Source: Carex sylvatica
Lineage: Eukaryota > Streptophyta > Magnoliopsida > Poales > Cyperaceae
Direction: 5' to 3'
NCBI GenBank assembly: GCA_964058845.1
Contig: CAXKVR010000361.1
Coordinates: forward strand, 1 to 22,967
Length of the DNA: 22,967 nucleotides
The position numbers and the translations under genes are program-made. The notes below the pieces were generated by a model. The model ran no database searches. It was not told the origin of the DNA and saw only the letters and a list, made by a program, of their open reading frames with translations. The number at the start of each line of letters is the position of its first letter. The stretch's first letter is position 1. Positions 18,303 to 22,967 of the stretch are shown piece by piece.

Positions 18303-20400
18303 TTAACATAATTATAACAACATAAAAAATCTAAATAGACAACTTGAAAATTAATAACATAATAAAATTTCATAGAAAACAAAACAAAATTATATAATAC
18401 AATTAACCATCATAAATAATGATAAACTAGTAGAATCTCTTTGTAGAACTTGTGTGCTAACCATTCAAAAATATTGAAAAACAATTAAATTGTGCTGTTT
18501 TCGTGAGATAACATGAATTTATTCAGTATCCTTTTGTAACACTATAATAAAAAGAAAAAAAAAACATTTAGAAATCAATCTCATATTATGTTCCCATATT
18601 TTAAAAAAAAAAAACTTTAATTTGCCTAGAAAGCCTCCAAAATTAACCATAGCAATTTTCTAAGGATAAATCTTCAAGTAGAAAACAGCTTGTGGGTACT
18701 CTATTTATCAATATAAGCGGTCCATAAATTCAATGTTCTAATGCAAATTTTAGTTCCTCCAACATCTTATTTTAGTAAATATATTTGTCAAAAATGATCA
18801 AGTATTTATTTCATATGAATAAGATGGTTGAGGCAATTAGCTAATATATATACTAAGTGGTTCACATATATGTTATGAGTTGGGTTATTAGTTCAGTCAC
18901 AAGAAACAAACCTTGCAATTCATAATTAATGACGAATTTATTTGGCAACAATTTTTGTTTTAAATAGTGCCACGTCGTCAGTCTTTTGGTTTTTGTTTAA
19001 ACAATAAATTTGAATAGTTTATGTATACTATATCAACTAAAAAAAGTTAATTGAGTTTAAATTTAATTGGAATTGAATTGGCACCGAAGTATTTGATATT
19101 AAATATGATATAATAATTTATAATATTATTATGAGTTGGACTATGGTAATTCATAAAGTAAAGTAAAACGACTTCACACTCATATTTTATGATTGTCAAG
19201 TTTAAAATATTGATCCGAACTAATCAAATTGATCTCTATATTTATATTGTGTTTGGAGACCAACTTTTACATTTTTTGAAAAAAAAATATTATTTCTTTA
19301 GAACTTTTAAAAATCGTTGTTTTTTATGGTCCAAAATTTTCTCGAGAAAAAATAATTCTAAAAAATTATAAAAAAATAGTAAAAAGTTTTCAAAAAAATA
19401 TAAAATTTTGTCTTCAGTCGTATTTGTATTATGAAAATTATGTTGAACTATTTGGATTGATTTTTTAGACTTTAAAAATAAAAATATGAACATGAAATAA
19501 AATATTTCATTTACTTCGTAAATTACAATAGGCCAACTCATAAAAAAAATTGAAAAATACCCGAAACTACACAATCAGTCTGTGACCTCTAACTGAAGTC
19601 CGCTGATTCAATCTGTAGCCCCCGTTTCAAATTTTTTTTTTTTTTTTCTCTCTTAACCGGTCAAACTTGTGCACCAGTTGTTGCAAAAATACTTGTCCCA
19701 TACTCCCATTGATGATCCTGATCCACACCCCTGTTTGTTTTTCAGTGTAAAAACAAAAATATGAAAGTAAGATTAATTTTAACTGTATTGCATAGCATAT
19801 ATCTCCAGAGTTTCAATTATTCATATATTGGTAAGAGAGTTCAAATTTCTGACATTGGCACACATCCCAACCAATACATATTCAAACAAAGTGGATGACA
19901 TCTCAATTCGTCATGGAACTGAATCCTCTTACTCTCTCGGCCGAAAATTTATGCTCTCAAAATCAATATCGGTGAACTCTCAGTTCAAAAATTAAATGTA
20001 ACTGGCCTCTTTTAATAGTGACCGGCTCTACATTTCAGTAACTGAGGAGATAAGAAATTCTTGCACCCTGAAAGATAGATAATCTCCTTCCAATTCGTCA
20101 TACCACAAACATATGATGGAATACATTGCAATGCAGATATGTGATTACAAGCTTATACATAATTTATTGGCTCTCCATTCTAAAAATAATAATTATATAT
20201 TACTAATTTCTACACATTGCTGGATTTTTAGTAGAAAATTAATATTTGAAAATGACGAAGAAGTTCAATAATTAGTTATTCTGATAGTTAAAAAAACACA
20301 TACATATTATATATGTCATCATGCAACGTTTATTTCAATGGAATTTCAATTCAAGACTTCACCAAATTTTACTCGGTTCTATTAACTTGTTTCTATATAG
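18303..20400. other. Gene-free AT-rich stretch with one decayed inverted repeat
   Basis: I see no gene. From about 19160 to 19500 the sequence folds on itself around TTTTCTCGAGAAAA (19335-19348). Its right arm shares GTTCAACATAATT and neighbouring words with the 3597-4076 element, suggesting an old relative. ORFs across it are F/K-rich by-products of the A and T runs. Confidence 0.5.
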
Positions 20401-20409
20401 AGGAGAGAT

Positions 20410-20545
20410 AATATACATTCACTTTTAGTGACTTCGCTTTGTCTATATTTTCAGAATTTTAATAATTCGAAATTTTAAAGTTAAATATAAAAAAGATAAA
20501 ATATATTATGTTTCTATCATTGTATAAAAAATTGAAGCTGTCCTT
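20410..20545. repeat. Solo arm related to the 17232-17781 foldback element
   Basis: TTTTAATAATTCGAAATTTTAAAG, then ATATATTATG and TGTATAAAAAATTG follow the same order and spacing as the left arm of the 17.2-kb element. No matching second arm was found. Probably a degraded copy. Confidence 0.45.
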
Positions 20546-20848
20546 CAGAACGAGGGAGAAATTCTTCACTAAAGGAAAGTAAGGAGAGAGATCGAAGGTG
20601 AAGCTCACCTCCGCACAGTTATTTTACATTTTGATTTGGGAGTGACGATTGTCATCAAAAGTCAACACAACACTGAGCTTTTCAAGTAGAATAGATATAT
20701 ATTCATGCTGGAATATTTTTTTATTTTTGTCACGCCATATCACGTGTTTGAGTCGCGTCATGGCAAATATTTTATGTTAATTACATTGTACAAAATATTA
20801 AAACTTGTATATATTTTCGTGGTTGATCACAAATTAAAGTAGCATTGA

Positions 20849-21407
20849 GCATATATTGAAAGAATCATAGCCTCCAAATGTGGGTTTAGGTTTTCTAATC
20901 ATGTTTGTTTGTTTAAAGGAGAAATCAAACTGTTTTGCTACTCAACCCCATGTGCTTTGAGCTTTATCACACCAAAGCTATATATTGCATTTTAAGCCAA
21001 ACAAAACACCCCAAAATGCACAAGCATTTGCACCTGAGTGGATGCGTTTGGTGTCACCATTAATTTGATTAATTGTTACAATATTTCTAGAATAATATAT
21101 ATATATATATATATAAAAGATAACTCAAAATTCATCAGCAAATTTATATAGCTAGGTAACATGTTTGAACACATATTGAAAGAACTATGGCCTCAAAATG
21201 TGGCTTTTTATGTCCCCCATCATGTTTGTTTAAAAGAGAAATACAAATGTTTTGCTAGTCAACCCCATGTGCTTTGAGCTTCATCATACCAAAGAAAAGA
21301 TATACCTGACATTTTACGCCAAACAGAACAGCCCAAAAATGCACAAGCATTTGCACCTGAGTGGATGTGTTGGTGTCACAATTTATTTGATGATTATAGT
21401 GTTAGAA
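20849..21407 (+). repeat. Direct duplication of about 240 bp (period about 322 bp)
   Basis: Copy 1 is at about 20849-21090 and copy 2 at about 21171-21407. They share long words such as TCAACCCCATGTGCTTTGAG, GCACAAGCATTTGCACCTGA and GTTTGTTTAAA. A TA microsatellite (about 21094-21115) lies between them. Copy 2 is interrupted at its end by the MULE-type element at 21408. No ORF or known RNA is recognised in the unit. Confidence 0.85.
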
Positions 21408-21820
21408 GAGTATAACTAGGGTGTTCTTAAGTTCATCAGGTCTCTTGGTGAATTCAAGTCTAAAATTTATCGACTTAACTTTAAACGACGAATTCAAATC
21501 ATTGAAACTTGTCTACTTTACTAGTGATGCGTCTATATATAAACAAAACTAATTTTGAAATTAATTTTGTATAGAGTCAAGTGGTCAAAATACATTCAAA
21601 AAATAAATGCATTAAAATTAATTTATTTACATTCTAATTTTAACAGCTGGACTTTAAACTAAATTGATTCGAATGTTTATAATTTTCACATGTAGAAGCA
21701 TCACTCGTAAGGTAGGCGGATTTCAATAGTTCAGATTCGTCATTTGAAGCTGATTTGACTGATTTTAGACTTGAGTTCACCAACGGACTTGGTGAACTTA
21801 AGAACACCTTAGTTCCACTC
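21408..21820. mobile_element. Second full copy of the 413-bp MULE-type foldback element
   Basis: It has the same length and layout as 7037-7449, with ends GAGTATAACTAGGGTG and (reverse complement of the right end) GAGTGGAACTAAGGTG. Shared inner words include TTTTCACATGTAGA, GCATCACTCGTAAGGTAGGC and CTTAAGAACACC. The flanking 9-mers (GTGTTAGAA, ATGTGAATA) agree at only about 5 positions, so the duplication has decayed or the site was altered. The copy is more diverged than the one at 7 kb. Confidence 0.85.
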
Positions 21821-22117
21821 ATGTGAATATATATAGTATAATAATTACACCTTAGTTCTATCTGTATATTTTTTTAACAACTGTTAGGCATATATTCTAA
21901 TCACCAACTATTGATGAGCTATTAACGGTCAATTAAATTCAATCCATTTTGTTGAGTTGGCACCATTTTGGGCTTCAGTAGTAGTAATTGGGCCTACGAG
22001 GCCTGCTTCAGATATCGAATTAATGATTTGATTTCTTTACATTTTAGATTTTCTGTGGTGATTTAATCAGTTGAAGTGCATCCAGATTAAAAAAAAATTA
22101 GGCTATATAAAACAAGT
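21821..22117. other. Gene-free stretch, no features seen
   Basis: AT-rich DNA following the foldback element. I see no coding or repeat structure. Confidence 0.55.
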
Positions 22118-22124
22118 TGTAGAT

Positions 22125-22277
22125 AATCAATTTTTGATCTTGTGATAAAGGCACCTCTCTTAATATAAGAGGTCATGAGTTTGAAATTAAAATGAAGAAA
22201 ATCTTTTGTTATAAAAGTTGAAATAAAAGATCTTGAATGACTTGACCTCATTACTCGATTTAAAAAAAAAAAAAAAC
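22125..22277 (+). mobile_element. Candidate SINE with A-rich tail
   Basis: GATAAAGGCACCTCTC followed by GAGGTCATGAGTTTGAA resembles the tRNA-like head of plant SINEs (the B-box would be a mutated GTTCGAA). The stretch ends in a run of 14 A. TGTAGAT occurs just before (22118-22124) and just after (22278-22284), a possible 7-bp TSD. The short TSD and mutated box leave doubt. Confidence 0.5.
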
Positions 22278-22284
22278 TGTAGAT

Positions 22285-22633
22285 GTTTTACAAGAAGTTA
22301 TGTATATTTATACTTTTCAAATTGAACAACTAAATATTTTGTACATAAATAATAAAATTATAAGGTTTTCTGTATGATGAAGAAAAATAAGGTGTGTTTA
22401 TGTTTTTAAATTTAAAGATAATATTTCTTGTTAAAATTAATTAATTTTAAAAAAATATTTTTTCATGAAAATCATATTTATAGATTGGATTAAATTTATT
22501 TCGAGTGAAAACGCTTCCCTCAAGTTGATAAGTAGCAATCAAAAAGAAGCAATTTTTTTTTTTGAGGAAAAGAAAAAGAAAAAAGAAGAAGCAATTTAAT
22601 GCAGGTAATCAAGACATCTGCAGTGAAATAAGA
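22285..22633. other. Gene-free AT-rich stretch
   Basis: No gene or structured repeat is visible. Confidence 0.55.
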
Positions 22634-22740
22634 ATTCATCCCCTAAAGTAACTCTAATTTTGAGTTTAGATCCGGACCGTCAGATCTGCTTTGGCACGAA
22701 TATTGAAGAAGTCCCGTGCATTCCATCATGGATCGGATTG
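22634..22740. repeat. Diverged copy of the CCTAAAGTAAC foldback family
   Basis: It begins TTCATCCCCTAAAGTAAC and continues with TTTAGATCCGGACCGT (as in 10105-10250), then GCACGAATATTGAAG and GTGCATTCCATC (as in 2317-2460). It thus links those two elements. No matching right arm was found; a same-orientation TTAAGGTAACATTG near 22929 may begin another copy. ORFs of 60-70 aa across 22643-22901 lie partly over this repeat, have no known domain, and are not called as genes. Confidence 0.5.
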
Positions 22741-22967
22741 ACATTTCTTGCAAAATTCTGCGACAAACCCGACCAGTGAGTACGACACACAACAGTCTCT
22801 TATCTCGCGGGAAGGAAGAGGCGAACAGTAGGGGCAAAATTGACCGCTCAAGCAAGTGCTCTACATTTCCTCCCAGCTTGACAAATCATTCAATCAGATG
22901 ATCGCTTCTAGTTGTAGAGCTCTTTTCTTAAGGTAACATTGTTTTCAAAGCAAATTTCTGTTGTATT

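Noticed and set aside
22643..22901. ORFs of 61 and 70 aa on opposite strands
   Set aside because: They lie over the repeat beginning at 22634 and neighbouring DNA, have no domain, and overlap each other.

Overview
The window is nuclear DNA of a flowering plant, probably a eudicot. It has spliced genes with GT-AG introns, four plant-type protein families (plastid glyoxalase I, REM-type B3 factor, phytocyanin-like GPI protein, invertase/pectin methylesterase inhibitor), AT-rich intergenic DNA and many short non-autonomous transposons. I cannot name the species.

All four genes lie on the minus strand. (1) 404-2101 holds the first four coding exons of a chloroplast lactoylglutathione lyase; the rest lies beyond position 1. 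(2) 4845-6831 is a complete four-exon, two-domain B3 (REM) DNA-binding protein of 305 aa. (3) 9409-10021 is a two-exon early-nodulin-like (lamin-like) phytocyanin of 177 aa that has lost both copper histidines. (4) 14098-14742 is a two-exon secreted PMEI/invertase-inhibitor protein of 174 aa. They show no obvious common pathway; the order looks like ordinary plant gene neighbours. From about 14.75 kb to the end I find no gene.

The space between genes is dominated by small foldback elements. Five are flanked by exact 9-10 bp target-site duplications or an 8/9 match (3597-4076, 7037-7449, 10105-10250, 10356-10539, 10566-10776), and so is 17232-17781, which carries a tRNA-derived SINE inside it. 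These TSD lengths point to non-autonomous Mutator-like (MULE) elements. Two further copies of the 7037-7449 family lie at 21408-21820 and at the left edge (1-106). A 691-bp hAT-type element with an exact 8-bp TSD lies at 13076-13766, and a Tourist-like candidate at 18072-18302. Other features are minisatellites, microsatellites, a direct duplication of about 240 bp (20849-21407) and a 36-bp word repeated exactly three times. No transposase-coding ORF is present.

I see no evidence for a new biological system. The most informative parts are the back-to-back MULE-type insertions next to the phytocyanin gene (one a hairpin with perfect 65-bp arms), the nested SINE, the paralogous filled and empty sites, and a probable GC-AG intron in the B3 gene.
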